NCBI GenBank assembly: GCA_018136815.1
Contig: CM030931.1
Span: 1,219,398 to 1,283,397, forward strand
Length of the DNA: 64,000 bases
From: Isochrysis galbana
Lineage: Eukaryota > Haptophyta > Isochrysidales > Isochrysidaceae
Direction: 5' to 3'
The notes below the pieces were generated by a model. The model made no database searches. It saw only the letters and a program-made list of their open reading frames with translations, and was not told the origin of the DNA. Shown here piece by piece: positions 1-9,306 of the stretch (positions are counted from its first letter, which is position 1; the number at the start of each line of letters is the position of its first letter). Made by a program: the position numbers and the translations under genes.

Positions 1-219
1 GAGAAGGCTCCTACTGGCTGTCTCCCTCCTCCCTCCTCGCTCACCCTCCAGCTCTCTCCTCGGCCTCGCCACTCGCCGGCCCAGCGCGCCCCCGTCCCCT
101 CTGCGATGGTCCTTGCTCCTCTTTGGACCCTCGAGGGTTGGTGGCTCGCCCGCGACCTCGCCCGGCCGATCCCGCCGTCCTTGGGAATTCTCACCTTCTC
201 TGGCAGTCTCTGCCTCTGC

Positions 220-514
220 CAGGACGGAGAGAGAGGGAGAGAGAGTCTCACAGGGTGACCGCAGAACAAGAAGTCGAAGTCATGCCGGTTTATTACCTTA
301 AACGAGTCAACAATTATAGCAACAGCAAAAACAAAATTCGAATCGCAAATTTCGAGACCGAAATCCGCAAACCTGGACTTGAGACCATGGGGAATCCAAA
401 TCTGCGTGTCTTGTGCGTCAGTGGCAACACGGGGAACTGTTCAATTGTAATTGTGAGCGCGTACCTTACACGAATATTCATGCCTACAGCCTTCAGATGG
501 GCAGGAATACAACA
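220..514 (-). mobile_element. Partial gypsy LTR, reverse orientation
   Basis: On the minus strand this stretch matches the first ~300 bases of the LTRs at 26743 and 39248. The match includes the terminal TGTTGTATTCC, which lies here as GAATACAACA ending at 514, and the (GA)-rich block around 225-250. Bases 1-219 are similar in composition but I could not align them. The LTR 5' terminus faces right, so the rest of this element would lie to the left of the window, or this is a truncated solo LTR. It differs from the intact copies at several positions and is therefore an older insertion or a sister subfamily. Confidence 0.8.
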
Positions 515-1151
515 AACAGCGAACAGCTGTCTCGGTCTCGGCGCGCGGAGGGGGGAACTCTGCGGAGAGGGAGACTCTACTCTGCTCGCGTTGAGGGGGG
601 AACTCTGCATTCGCGGAGGGGGAACAGAATTCGAGACGTGAGGCGGCGCGCACACGTGAACTGGCAGTCATACCTATCCGATCAGCATAGTCCAAAAATC
701 TCGTAATGAATCAATCTTGACTTGGTGAATTTTTAACCCTTGGAAGTTGAAATAGCTGTTTGACCACCCCTAAGCCTGGGTTTGGGACAAGCCTGAAAGG
801 TGAGACCCCCCTTCCCCCCCGCACGATGTTTCAGGTCCTCACTCATGAGCAATCAAGGGTTGAGCGGCTCCTCCCCTTCGACCTTTCAGGACTTTGCGCG
901 TGATGTTTGTGGTTTTGTCACATGACGTTTCTGAGGCTTGTTGGGCCAACTCTAGAAACCAAAAAGGTCATAGTAGATCGAGAAACGTTACGAACCCCAG
1001 AAACTTGCAACCCGGTGATGCCCCAACTCAGAAACCTCGATTCCGCCTAGTTAGAACCACCTTACCAATTCCTTTCGAGTAGCAGATTCGGACGTCGTGA
1101 GACCTAGGCGACACATATCGTCACATGCTGGTCCAGGTAATGAGTGCCGTT
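515..1151. other. Intergenic, no gene seen
   Basis: At 530-625 there are three imperfect copies of a G-rich unit containing GGGGGGAACTCTGC. No coding frame with recognisable content was found in the remainder up to the SEC63 stop codon. Confidence 0.5.
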
Positions 1152-3194
1152 CTACCCAGTTTTCTTGGGCCTCATCACGCGCAGCTCGACAGGGACACTC
1201 ACGTCAGCACCCACGTATGACAGGCAGCATGCGCGTGCACGCAGTTGCATGATCCCCGGCTCGAGTGAGGCGTCGAGCGTCAGCTTCACCGTGTAGACGC
1301 CTCCTTCCTCGCCCCGCTGTAAGGCGGCTCCCATCGGAACCTTGACAACGCTATGAAAGCGCCGTGCTCCGGTGGCACTTTCTAGTCCAACGAACCACTC
1401 CTCGGTCGTCTCAAAGGGCAATCTAGGGGCGTACGCTGCACAGCGAGAGTTGCGCCGATGGGAAAGCGCGAGGCGAAGCTCAACCGTTGTTGTGTCATTC
1501 GGGAAAATAAAATCTTCATCCTCCTCGCCCGCCACATAGGCGCGCACGAAAGTGAGAGTCGCACGTGGGAAGATGGCGCAAAAGAGCTCCATCTCGGCTG
1601 AGCTATTCACAGCAGCGCGCTTTAGTAGAGAAGCGCGTGATGTTTGGTCGAGTGTCACCACTTCAAGGACACCTCCTACCGAGGTCGGAGCGCAGCCGAC
1701 TCCATCTTTTGCCATCCGCGTTCGAGCTGCCTTAGATCCGTCGCCGTCATCCGGCCAATCGATGGCCTTGCCCTTGAGACGCTTCCTCATTTTCCGCTGC
1801 TGTGGCGGATCGTTGATGAAGGCCCCCTCGAGCGCGACCGCCTCGGCTAAGGCTGCGAAGTCTTCCTCGGACGCTTTGAGACCAACATCGATACCGAGTG
1901 AGTCGCCGGCATCAGGATTGACAGTATCAAGAATGGCGAGGGAAACATCGTGACTGGCGGCAAGCGTCGCGGCGGCCGTGATGTCCACGCGGGGCAACTG
2001 TAGCAACGACGCCGCACCGCAACTAGGACTATGGCCAGAGGTATTGCGCCGCTTATCCTCCAACAAGAAGGCTAGACGCGGATGCTTCAAGAATGGCACA
2101 GCTTGAGCTAGGCAAGCCTCAAGCTCGATAGCTTCCGCCAGAGCAGAGAGGCCACATCGCATGCCCGATCGTGTAGAGAGAGCCAAGGAGCGGCGAATCG
2201 CGTCCAGTACAGGCGGTAACTTAGCGAGCAACATGTCCAATACGCGCCGGGCCTCTGGCACATCTATTTCAAGACGAGTCAGGTGGGCTGAAATGAGGGT
2301 CCAAACGACATTGACCCGATCGACGTAGTCGCCCGTACCTACAGGTTCAAAGTCTCTGGGCTGAAATGCAGGCATAATAGTTTGGCCGTCATCCTCGAGG
2401 CGGCGCGCGATCGATTGCACCTTATCCTTAGGAGGCACTAGGGTCATCAACTCTGGCAAGACGGAGCGGCACAGCGTCAACAGCAACACCGGACGGGGTG
2501 GCGGCATGCCACCGGCATCGTGTACGGCTGCGCTGTAGAGACTTTGGGTGCGGCGTTCGGTGTAAATCGCCCAGTCTCCCTTACGCTTGGCTCTCATCGC
2601 GGCCTGGATGGGCGCAACGAAGATGATGACGAGAATAGGGATAACAACGTACCATTCATAGGCAAAGGCAGGCAGCGCAAAGCCGATGTCGCCGCGCATG
2701 CCTTGCGCCCTTTCATAGTGTGCACGGTCGTTGGGGTTTGTCAGAATAGCGTGGGCTTTGGCGACCAGAACGAAGCGCGCGTGTGCCTCTGGGTCGGGAT
2801 TCTTGTCAGGGTGGAGGGCCGACGCAAGCTTACGGTAAGCGGCCTTGATCTCGAGCATTGAGGCGCCACTGGATACTCCAAGCATCTCGTGCGGGTCGAA
2901 GGGCGCCTGGACGGCGGCGGGGCTGGAGACGTAGCTCTCCAGCAGCAGGAGCGAGAGTAGTACGCAAATGATGTAGAACTCATTTCCCGTCAGCCAACGA
3001 TTGACCCAGTGGGGCCGGCGTGCGATGATCTGCGAGATGAGCGTGGAGTCGTCGGCAAAGCCCAGAGCGCGCCAACTGCCGAGCTCATCGGGCTTACGCA
3101 GCGTGTTGAGCTTCATCAGTGTCCATGGCACGAGCAGCGTGGTGAGCAGCGCCAGCACAAAAACGGAGGCGGTGTCCTCCTCGCCGCGCGCCAT
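1152..3194 (-). CDS. SEC63: Sec63-like ER translocon J-protein
   Basis: Sec63 is a membrane J-protein that recruits the Hsp70 BiP to the Sec61 channel during post-translational import into the ER. The 680-residue product, in one exon, has the family layout. There is an N-terminal membrane segment at about residues 10-28 and a second hydrophobic stretch at about 72-87. A luminal J domain at about 100-162 carries the HPD triad at 128-130, which stimulates Hsp70 ATPase. A third membrane helix lies at about 178-198, followed by a long cytosolic Brl/Sec63 region to the C terminus. The length is close to the usual 650-760 residues. The start is the first ATG, immediately followed by the membrane segment. 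The acidic C-terminal tail seen in yeast and animals appears short here. Family assignment is firm; function is inferred from the family. Confidence 0.93.
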   Translation of the reverse strand: MARGEEDTASVFVLALLTTLLVPWTLMKLNTLRKPDELGSWRALGFADDSTLISQIIARRPHWVNRWLTGNEFYIICVLLSLLLLESYVSSPAAVQAPFDPHEMLGVSSGASMLEIKAAYRKLASALHPDKNPDPEAHARFVLVAKAHAILTNPNDRAHYERAQGMRGDIGFALPAFAYEWYVVIPILVIIFVAPIQAAMRAKRKGDWAIYTERRTQSLYSAAVHDAGGMPPPRPVLLLTLCRSVLPELMTLVPPKDKVQSIARRLEDDGQTIMPAFQPRDFEPVGTGDYVDRVNVVWTLISAHLTRLEIDVPEARRVLDMLLAKLPPVLDAIRRSLALSTRSGMRCGLSALAEAIELEACLAQAVPFLKHPRLAFLLEDKRRNTSGHSPSCGAASLLQLPRVDITAAATLAASHDVSLAILDTVNPDAGDSLGIDVGLKASEEDFAALAEAVALEGAFINDPPQQRKMRKRLKGKAIDWPDDGDGSKAARTRMAKDGVGCAPTSVGGVLEVVTLDQTSRASLLKRAAVNSSAEMELFCAIFPRATLTFVRAYVAGEEDEDFIFPNDTTTVELRLALSHRRNSRCAAYAPRLPFETTEEWFVGLESATGARRFHSVVKVPMGAALQRGEEGGVYTVKLTLDASLEPGIMQLRARACCLSYVGADVSVPVELRVMRPKKTG

Positions 3195-3727
3195 TGGACG
3201 TATGGAAGCGCGACGAGCCTCACCCGTCGAGGTCTAGAACCGCTGTGTGTAGGGTTTCACAGTTCAGTGCTTTTTCGCTTGTCATCGGTGTCTTCTGCCG
3301 TACTAGTAGTCGGGGGATTTTGGTGATTTTTAGGGCGATTTGCGATTTCGCCATTTTCACTGCTCAGAATAAGAGAGTAATCTCCCTACACTAGTGTCAT
3401 GACTCTTAGGGGGTTCTTTCCCGCCTATGTACAGTCCGCCTAGCCGAAAAATTGAGTGCTATACAGCACCCGAAGCTGATTCCTCAGCCCCCCAAAAGTC
3501 CATTTTTGGTACATACTAGGGTTAAGCACTACTGACTAGCTAGCCCGGAATGTATGTGTTTGCCTTGTAGGGATAATCTTATCTCTACCCGCACACGCAC
3601 AGCAAATAACGGGATGGGAGGGTGGGAGAGCGAAAGCCGGGCTCGCTCGGCAGTTGGGCGGCTATGAACGGCGGTTACTACAAAACCGGACATTCACACT
3701 TACACTTAAGCACTACTAACTAGCTAG
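3195..3727. repeat. Intergenic with a direct repeat pair
   Basis: A block beginning AAGCACTACTGACTAGCTAG at 3525-3565 recurs in the same orientation at 3709-3761, where it has a CTAG expansion and a duplicated CCCGGAA. About 145 bases lie between the copies. No coding signal was found. Confidence 0.5.
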
Positions 3728-4069
3728 CTAGCCCGGAAGCCCGGAATGGATGTGTTTGCCATCAACGGTCTTGGGGATCTTGTCGTACTCGTCGGAGTAG
3801 TCGCCGACGAGCATGAGCTTTGCCTTGCACCAACGGCCCATGTATGGCTCGATGAGTGCCCACATCGACGGGTAGCGTTCTATGGCCAAATCCACGCTGA
3901 AGTCTCCACATCCACGGCCCATGCCGGAGGCTGTGACGAGCAGCATCGCCAGGATGGCGCCGCTCATGCCCTCCTCCATGTGTTCGCAGAACTTGAGGGT
4001 TGGGCTCCGGATCTCCTCGTAGGTGCGGTGACCGAGTCGCTTGGCGAGGAAGACAAAGTACTGGCCCAT
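3728..4069 (-). CDS. Hypothetical 113-residue reading frame
   Basis: This minus-strand open frame starts with ATG and would encode 113 residues of mixed composition, unlike the low-complexity frames around it. It includes a Gly/Met-rich segment and a charged C-terminal part. I recognise no domain. It lies just downstream of a degenerate element 5' end at about 4180-4222, whose ATGGAGCGC resembles the start of the LINE ORF1 at 8666. It may therefore be an element remnant rather than a host gene. Confidence 0.25.
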   Translation of the reverse strand: MGQYFVFLAKRLGHRTYEEIRSPTLKFCEHMEEGMSGAILAMLLVTASGMGRGCGDFSVDLAIERYPSMWALIEPYMGRWCKAKLMLVGDYSDEYDKIPKTVDGKHIHSGLPG

Positions 4070-4863
4070 GGCGAAGGAGCGAGGAGGCTTGTGGAGGAGG
4101 AAGAGGAGAGTGAAGCGGGGTGTGGTGGTGGTGGAAGAAGTCTGGGAGGAGGACCCTGGAGTTTCGCGTTTCGCCAGATGCGCTCCATGACCCTATGAGT
4201 TTACGGATAGCGGATAGTTCCTCTAGGGTCTAGGGCAGCTCTAGGAGTTTCTCGCCGCCCCATCGCCCCTCGTTCGCCGTTAGTTCCCAGGCCGAAACCC
4301 CAAATGCAAATGGAGTTGCCCGACCCAATCAAGAATTTCATTCGCCCGACTCCCGGCGGGGAGGAGGGCCAAAGCGCCGCGCTAGCGGCCGGTGCCGCTC
4401 GCGACGGAGTGTCACAGAGCCCTCCGGCTACGCCCGACTCGATAGTTTGGCCCCAACCCATGGGGGCCCAATGATGGATGATGGATAGTTGATAGTTGAT
4501 AGCAGTATCGTGTAGCGTGTAGCGTGTGGACCAAGGGGAACATCATTGAGCTAGTGCGCTCACGTGACAACGAAGGTGACACCGGTAGGTTCCCCTCCCC
4601 TTCAATCGGAGTAGATCTGACACTTATACAACAAGACACGCTCAGAGTCAAACAGGTGTTCACTATGCTGCACAAGACTTTTGAAGACCAATTGGAGTCA
4701 ACATAGGCTACCGCGCTACCGCCAGCGGACGATCTTCTCAAGAACAAACTCCTGGTGTGAATGAACCCTCTCAAGAAAAAAATGAGCGAACGTGAGACCT
4801 TTCTGAGTGAGTGAGAGCTAGGAGAGCGAGGTGCAGGGTGGGGTGGCGGACGACGGTCGACCG
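4070..4863. other. Intergenic, degenerate element 5' end
   Basis: On the minus strand, 4180-4222 reads AACTATCCG, then a weak CTAT...ATAG hairpin, then GGGTCATGGAGCGC. This follows the order seen at the 5' ends of the elements at 8691 and 46136, with a decayed stem. From 4223 to 4863 I see no gene. Confidence 0.3.
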
Positions 4864-5872
4864 ATGTCTCAATTCCACGCGCTGCACAAGAAGCCCGAGG
4901 ACTTGCGCAGCACTGCAGAGGTATTCAGCAGTGTCGCGCAGAAGGCAGACTTCATCGGATCCCGGTTCGCCTCTGGTGGAAAGTTCACGGAGCAGCAGTT
5001 CAAGGCTGGTGAGGACACAAAGGACTCGGCGGCGGCAGAAGACAGTGAGCATGAGGAAGGGACAGGGGGCGCGCCCGGTGAGCGCACAGCAAGTTGAACC
5101 CCGTGTGAGATCCGCCGTTTGTCAGCCGAATTCATTGGCAGGGCTTTGGCACACTGGGCACGACTAAGCTTGTCAGCTTGCGATGTCCACAGAACACAAC
5201 CCAAACGACAAGCGGCCCTTATATGAGCGCTTGAAAGAGCAGAAGGACGCCAAGCAGGAAGAGTGGGAGGAGCAGCACAAATTCAAGAATCAAATGGATC
5301 ATTGGAGATTAGACGAAGACGATGCTGCGTTTGAAGAGGTGAGCAGTTTTCAGTGTATGTTGTGCACGAGAACATCTTGTCCTGCATCTTGTCCTTCATT
5401 TTTTCTAACATGTCAGTGTGTTTTGTAGGAGCGAATTGAACGACTCCGTGCCCAGCGCCTTGAGGCCGAACGCCTGCGTCTTGAGTCGGCTCAGTTCTAC
5501 CGCCTTGCGAGAGAGGCCCGTACGACGCCTGCAGCAGCTGTCCCACGACCTTTGGTGACGCCCACTGAGAGTAAATCGCAACCCTTGAAACGGCGCATGG
5601 CTGCGTTGCCAGCGGCACTCAGAGTAGTAAGATCAAAATCGAATCCAGACGACGCGCAAGCTCGCAGGATGAAGCGAGGGGCAGATTTCGGGGGAACAGC
5701 GTCGTTTTCAGATGATCTCTCGGCAGACAAAGAATGTGATTCAAAATGTGCAAAGGACGAGGTGCAAGCATCCGCGCCGGAAGCGGCTGAGGTGCCGGAG
5801 GCAGCCGGCACGTCTTTACTTGGTCTCATGTATGGATCATCAGAAGATGAAGATCCTGATGCTGCCTCTTGA
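4864..5872 (+). CDS. FAM192A: FAM192A/NIP30-like nuclear protein
   Basis: Animal FAM192A (PIP30/PSME3IP1) binds the nuclear proteasome activator PA28-gamma. Inferred exons are 4864-5077, 5193-5338 and 5429-5872, with introns of 115 and 90 nt, GT-AG and phase-consistent (phase 1, phase 0), giving 267 residues. The diagnostic N-terminal domain spans the exon 1/2/3 junctions. It consists of RPLYERLKEQKDAKQEEWEE, a KFKN motif, an LDEDDAAF block and a charged helix starting ERIERLRAQRL. The C terminus ends in an acidic SSEDED motif, as in the family. Exon 1 is less conserved; a start at 5183 inside intron 1 would also reach the core domain, so the N terminus is less certain. Function is by family only. 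Confidence 0.82.
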
Positions 5873-6747
5873 ACAGATGCTGTGCAAATGGCGACTATGG
5901 CGAAGGTGTGCAGCTTGGCGTGTGTTGTGTCTTCTATTTTGTACTCTCTATAATGATTCATCATGATAGTAGAAGTAGTAGTAGTAATAAATATGTGGAG
6001 AGAGGAGTGGAGCTGTGGCTGTGGAGCGTATGGAGGTGGGGGGGTTGATGTATGTAACATGTGAGGTACAGCCCCTCAGCGGGATGGGATGCGTGCTACC
6101 GGGGGCGGGGGAAGCACGCGACAGGGGGGCCGAGGACGAGCGGGTGCCCCCAGACGACATGCGACAGCACGGAGCGAGGACGAGGACAGGAGGGACACGA
6201 GAAGGGGACACAGGGCGCTCGAGCGACAGCGCTGAGCGTACAGAAGACACCCGAGAGACGGAGACACGCGCGGGGGAGGGAAACACGCGGGAAAAGAGAG
6301 GGATGAAATGGGGCCGGGGGCTTAAGCGAAACATTCGGGAAAGGGGGAGAGAGGGGGAGCGGCGAGGCAGAGGGAACGGGGGGGGGAAGCCCGGAGACGC
6401 GGGGTGACGAACCTATGGGGGTGGACGGAATGAAGGCGCGATACAAGGAAGGGGAGAGGGGAACCGGAGCGTGACGACCGGGAGGGAGTCGCGCGGGGAA
6501 ACCTAGTGGCGGGAGAAGTACAGAGGGGGGTGCATGAACCCTCCCTACCCGCGACAAAATAACTGAACTTTATTACCACTACTGCCACTAGCGCAGTACT
6601 ATCACGACAGCCCGTAGCGCACTTACCCGTACACCTTAATGCGTGTGGGTGCCACAGCACAGACACACGTGCAATCCTTTGCGATAACACCCCCCTCGCA
6701 ACTCGCAAGTCGCAAGCCCCCGGCTCCCATTACAATTTAAACTGCCG
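5873..6747. other. Purine-rich intergenic DNA
   Basis: Between about 6000 and 6540 the plus strand is strongly A/G-rich, with repeated GAGACGG and ACACGCG-type words. The long open frames on both strands here are low-complexity and look like composition artefacts. I see no gene. Confidence 0.6.
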
Positions 6748-6900
6748 CTAGGCCCTGGCGGAAATGTCCTCTTTTTTGCACCCAAATGTCCAGCACAAAT
6801 GTCTCGAAAATGTCTCGTTGATGTCCAGCTTAGACACCCAAATGTCCCCTAAATGTCCCCTAAACGTCTCAAATGCCCATTTGGCCCCAAAAGCAAGCAC
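6748..6900. repeat. Array of the word AAATGTC
   Basis: The word AAATGTC (with ATGTC, AACGTC and AAATGCC variants) occurs about nine times in ~130 bases, irregularly spaced and in one orientation. It is followed by an A/T- and CA-rich stretch. The pattern resembles the subterminal arrays of the transposon at 9307-10232, but with a different word. No partner end or target duplication was found. Confidence 0.6.
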
Positions 6901-7098
6901 ACAAGACACAAGACACAAGATATTAGCAATATATATATAAAGATATACCTCACACCTCACACGACACACGACACTATCTATGCACTATACATACACACTC
7001 ACACATTATGTGCGCTACCACGAGCCTGGTTCAGAGTTCAGAGCGCGGGTTCCGGGCAGGCCTGTTGTTGGTCTAGTGTGTTCGCGTGGCTGGTGGGC

Positions 7099-7139
7099 GG
7101 GGCGCGCGCTCCATGACCCTATCGTTTTAACGATAGTTG
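7099..7139 (-). mobile_element. LINE-type element 5' end (hairpin plus ORF1 start)
   Basis: On the minus strand the sequence from 7139 reads CAACTATCGTTAAAACGATAGGG, then TCATGGAGCGCGCGCC. It is nearly identical to the 5' terminus of the complete element at 8691. The 18-base palindrome CTATCGTTTTAACGATAG is the 5' hairpin and the ATG is the ORF1 start. Downstream sequence diverges quickly, so only the 5' end is clear. It abuts a 36-base scrap of gypsy LTR. Confidence 0.75.
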
Positions 7140-7140
7140 A

Positions 7141-7177
7141 TCATGCCTACAGCCTTCAGATGGGCGGGAATACAACA
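7141..7177 (-). mobile_element. Scrap of gypsy LTR 5' terminus
   Basis: These bases are the reverse complement of the first ~36 bases of the gypsy LTR (as at 26743), with one difference. They join directly to a GGGCGG-rich tract on the right. Confidence 0.8.
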
Positions 7178-7275
7178 GGGCGGCAGCGGCGCGGCGGGCG
7201 GGTGGGCAGGCGGGCAGGCGGGAGGGCAGGCGGGCGCGGCGGGCGGGCGGGCGGGCGGGCAGGCAGGCAGCAAGC
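7178..7275. repeat. GGGC/GGCAG minisatellite-like tract
   Basis: A run of GGGCGG, GGGCAGGC and GGCAGGCAG units, almost free of A and T. It makes all overlapping open frames uninformative. Confidence 0.8.
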
Positions 7276-7377
7276 AAGACCATGGGTCTGGTGCATGCAG
7301 TGGGCGAAACAGGACGGCAGGGACATGGGCGGGACGGCGGGACCTGGTTCATGACCTAGTACGGATCTCACGAGGGA

Positions 7378-8691
7378 ACAAAAAAAAAACATCTGAAGAT
7401 TCTGGGCTACACACCTACTATCGCCTGGGTATCCCCCCGCGCTCTTTCCGTTGCCTATCTGCGCTATGGCTTCTAGGAGTTCCTCCATTTCGATCTTCCC
7501 TTCGATCGCGATGCTGTCGCGTGCGTTCATTGGGCATTCCTCTAACGTCGCTTCTAGCTCCCGGTCTCTTACACTTCTGCGTTCTTGGTATAGCCACCCG
7601 TAGTATTTCCTGAGTTCCTTGCGTATCTCTGCAGCTCCTTGAATTTCTCGTCGAGGGTTTGGTATTTGACCCCGATCGGGCAAGGGATGCCTACTTTGCG
7701 GAAGTCCGCCACATCCTTGTACATTTCGCGAAATTGGTTGGCGCAATCCGCTGTGACGAGGATCTCCCATGGGCCAGAAGCGCTCTTGGACAGGAAGTCC
7801 GGCTCGAGGTCTACTCCCTCCAGCTTATTGAGATGCGCGACGATGGCACTAAGGGCCTCTTCGTCCTTGATTTTGTATCCCTTCTCGTACGGCGTAAAGG
7901 AGATGGTGATTTTTTGAGATGCTTCGAACTCAGCTTCGGCTTCAGCTTCGGGTTCAAGGTCTTCGTCAAGCAGAGCCACCTGGGTAGCCGGGGTGGAGAG
8001 GGTGGTTAGTCCTATAAGCAGCCGTGTCTCGTAGGGGCCCAGCGGGATTGATGCGGTCCTCCCATTGGCACCTCCTCCCAGTGTTGTTTGGGTGTGGTGT
8101 CTGTCTGTTGGCCTTTGTTGAGCCGCTTGGCTCTCTGTCTTGTTTGGCCCACGCGCGCACGTGGCGCGGTTGTCGTCTCGTCGTCTCGTGTTGATGGCGG
8201 GAGCCTCTCCCTCGTCGTCTCCTTCGGTGTGTTTGCCTCCCCTTTTGGGGGTCCAGTCTTGTCCTCTCCCTGTTGTTGTTTCCCAATGTTGTGACATTTC
8301 CCCATGGGGGCTTTGTCCATGATGGTGCCGGGCCGGCCCCTCGTGCCGGAGCACGAGGGCGGTTTCGCGGCTGTGTAGGGGCCGGGCCCGGAGGCCTCCC
8401 CTGATGGAGCGTCCCTCTGGTGAGGAGTGGTTGGTGGGGCTGTGGAGGGTGGAATGGGTGTGCTGCATGCTGGCTGTTGCCAGCATGCAGGCTTTGGTCG
8501 CTCTGTTCTCTGCTGTGCTCGGGCGTGGCCCGCTGGCTCTTTCGCCCACCTGGTCGGGCGGGTCGTCCTGACGCGGTCGCTTCGGCGACAGGGGGGTGTC
8601 CATGAACGCTTCGTCCATTGCGGCGAGGGCGGCGGCGGCGAGAGCGGGCGGCGGCGCGCGCTCCATGACCCTATCGTTTTAACGATAGTTG
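7378..8691 (-). mobile_element. Complete, internally deleted LINE with 16-bp target duplication
   Basis: The element is bounded on both sides by CGGATCTCACGAGGGA (7362-7377 and 8692-8707), a perfect 16-bp target duplication typical of target-primed reverse transcription. Read on the minus strand, it begins CAACTATCGTT with a perfect 8-bp hairpin and then the ORF1 ATG at 8666. It encodes ORF1 and then a fragment of the N-terminal reverse-transcriptase region (about 7400-7560). It ends in GAATCTTCAGATG and a T run. The central RT, endonuclease and C-terminal parts are missing, so it depends on an active relative. The 3' end matches that of the elements at 19058 and 50199. Confidence 0.88.
7569..8666 (-). 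CDS. LINE ORF1 protein
   Basis: This 365-residue frame starts 25 bases inside the element 5' end, straight after the terminal hairpin. The N-terminal two thirds are basic and rich in Gln, Thr, His and Arg, consistent with nucleic-acid binding. An Glu/Ala repeat follows at about residues 240-250. The C-terminal ~110 residues form a more ordered, mixed alpha/beta-looking domain with no zinc knuckle. Below the stop, another frame on the same strand shows EELLEAIAQIGNGKSAGG, resembling the first conserved block of LINE reverse transcriptases. This supports ORF1 being followed by an RT-coding ORF2 in full-length copies. The ORF1 fold is not identified. Confidence 0.7.
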   Translation of the reverse strand: MERAPPPALAAAALAAMDEAFMDTPLSPKRPRQDDPPDQVGERASGPRPSTAENRATKACMLATASMQHTHSTLHSPTNHSSPEGRSIRGGLRARPLHSRETALVLRHEGPARHHHGQSPHGEMSQHWETTTGRGQDWTPKRGGKHTEGDDEGEAPAINTRRRDDNRATCARGPNKTESQAAQQRPTDRHHTQTTLGGGANGRTASIPLGPYETRLLIGLTTLSTPATQVALLDEDLEPEAEAEAEFEASQKITISFTPYEKGYKIKDEEALSAIVAHLNKLEGVDLEPDFLSKSASGPWEILVTADCANQFREMYKDVADFRKVGIPCPIGVKYQTLDEKFKELQRYARNSGNTTGGYTKNAEV

Positions 8692-8707
8692 CGGATCTCA
8701 CGAGGGA

Positions 8708-9298
8708 GGTGCCAGTGGCTGACACAGTAGGGGAAGGACGTGAAACTATCTTGCTAGCGTGCAGGACCCGATTCGTGTTAATCTCCTTGCCGTGTCCTAC
8801 TGCTACGGGCGCCAGACCTCAGGGCCACGGCATGTGGCACGCTCGAAGCCCAGTCCCCAGTCGGACCTCTCACCTAGCAGTGAAAAAAAAATTTTTTCCT
8901 CGCGGGACCCAACCCTAGCCCGACCCCTAACCCTAACCCCGTATGACCGATTTCGGATGGGCCCCTGGGGGGCACTTTAGCTACTGTACGCTTTCGCCCA
9001 CTTCTTCTTTTCATCGGACCGCGAAGCATGAATGAAGCATTATGCGAACTGCACAGCAAGGCGGCCTAGCGGCCTATGGCCTATCGATCGCGGTGGTGCC
9101 CACGAGGCAACCACCGCGGCTTGTGCGAGGGAGAGGGAGAGCGTCATCGCCGCTCGCATTACCGACCCGATATCGCAGGATAAAATTCTCAATTCTCTCT
9201 ACATTTACACGCGCACACATTCACAGTAACGCGCTCGTGGACAAACCATAAGACAAGCCGCAAACTCCAATGGATCAAACACCCGGAAGCCCCAATAG
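8708..9298. other. Intergenic, short telomere-like stretch
   Basis: At 8911-8940 there are a few CCCTAA-type units (CCTAACCCTAACCCC). They are too few to call an internal telomere repeat. No gene seen. Confidence 0.4.
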
Positions 9299-9306
9299 AG
9301 GGAGAC

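Noticed and set aside
5497-6707. Long minus-strand and plus-strand frames in the purine-rich region, including 187- and 153-codon frames
   Set aside because: Low-complexity Arg/Pro/Ser sequence; one overlaps FAM192A exon 3 on the opposite strand.
7137-7613. 158-codon plus-strand frame over the GGGC tract and LINE
   Set aside because: Crosses an LTR scrap, a minisatellite and an antisense LINE; no independent support.
8911-8941. Internal telomere array
   Set aside because: Only about three partial CCCTAA units.
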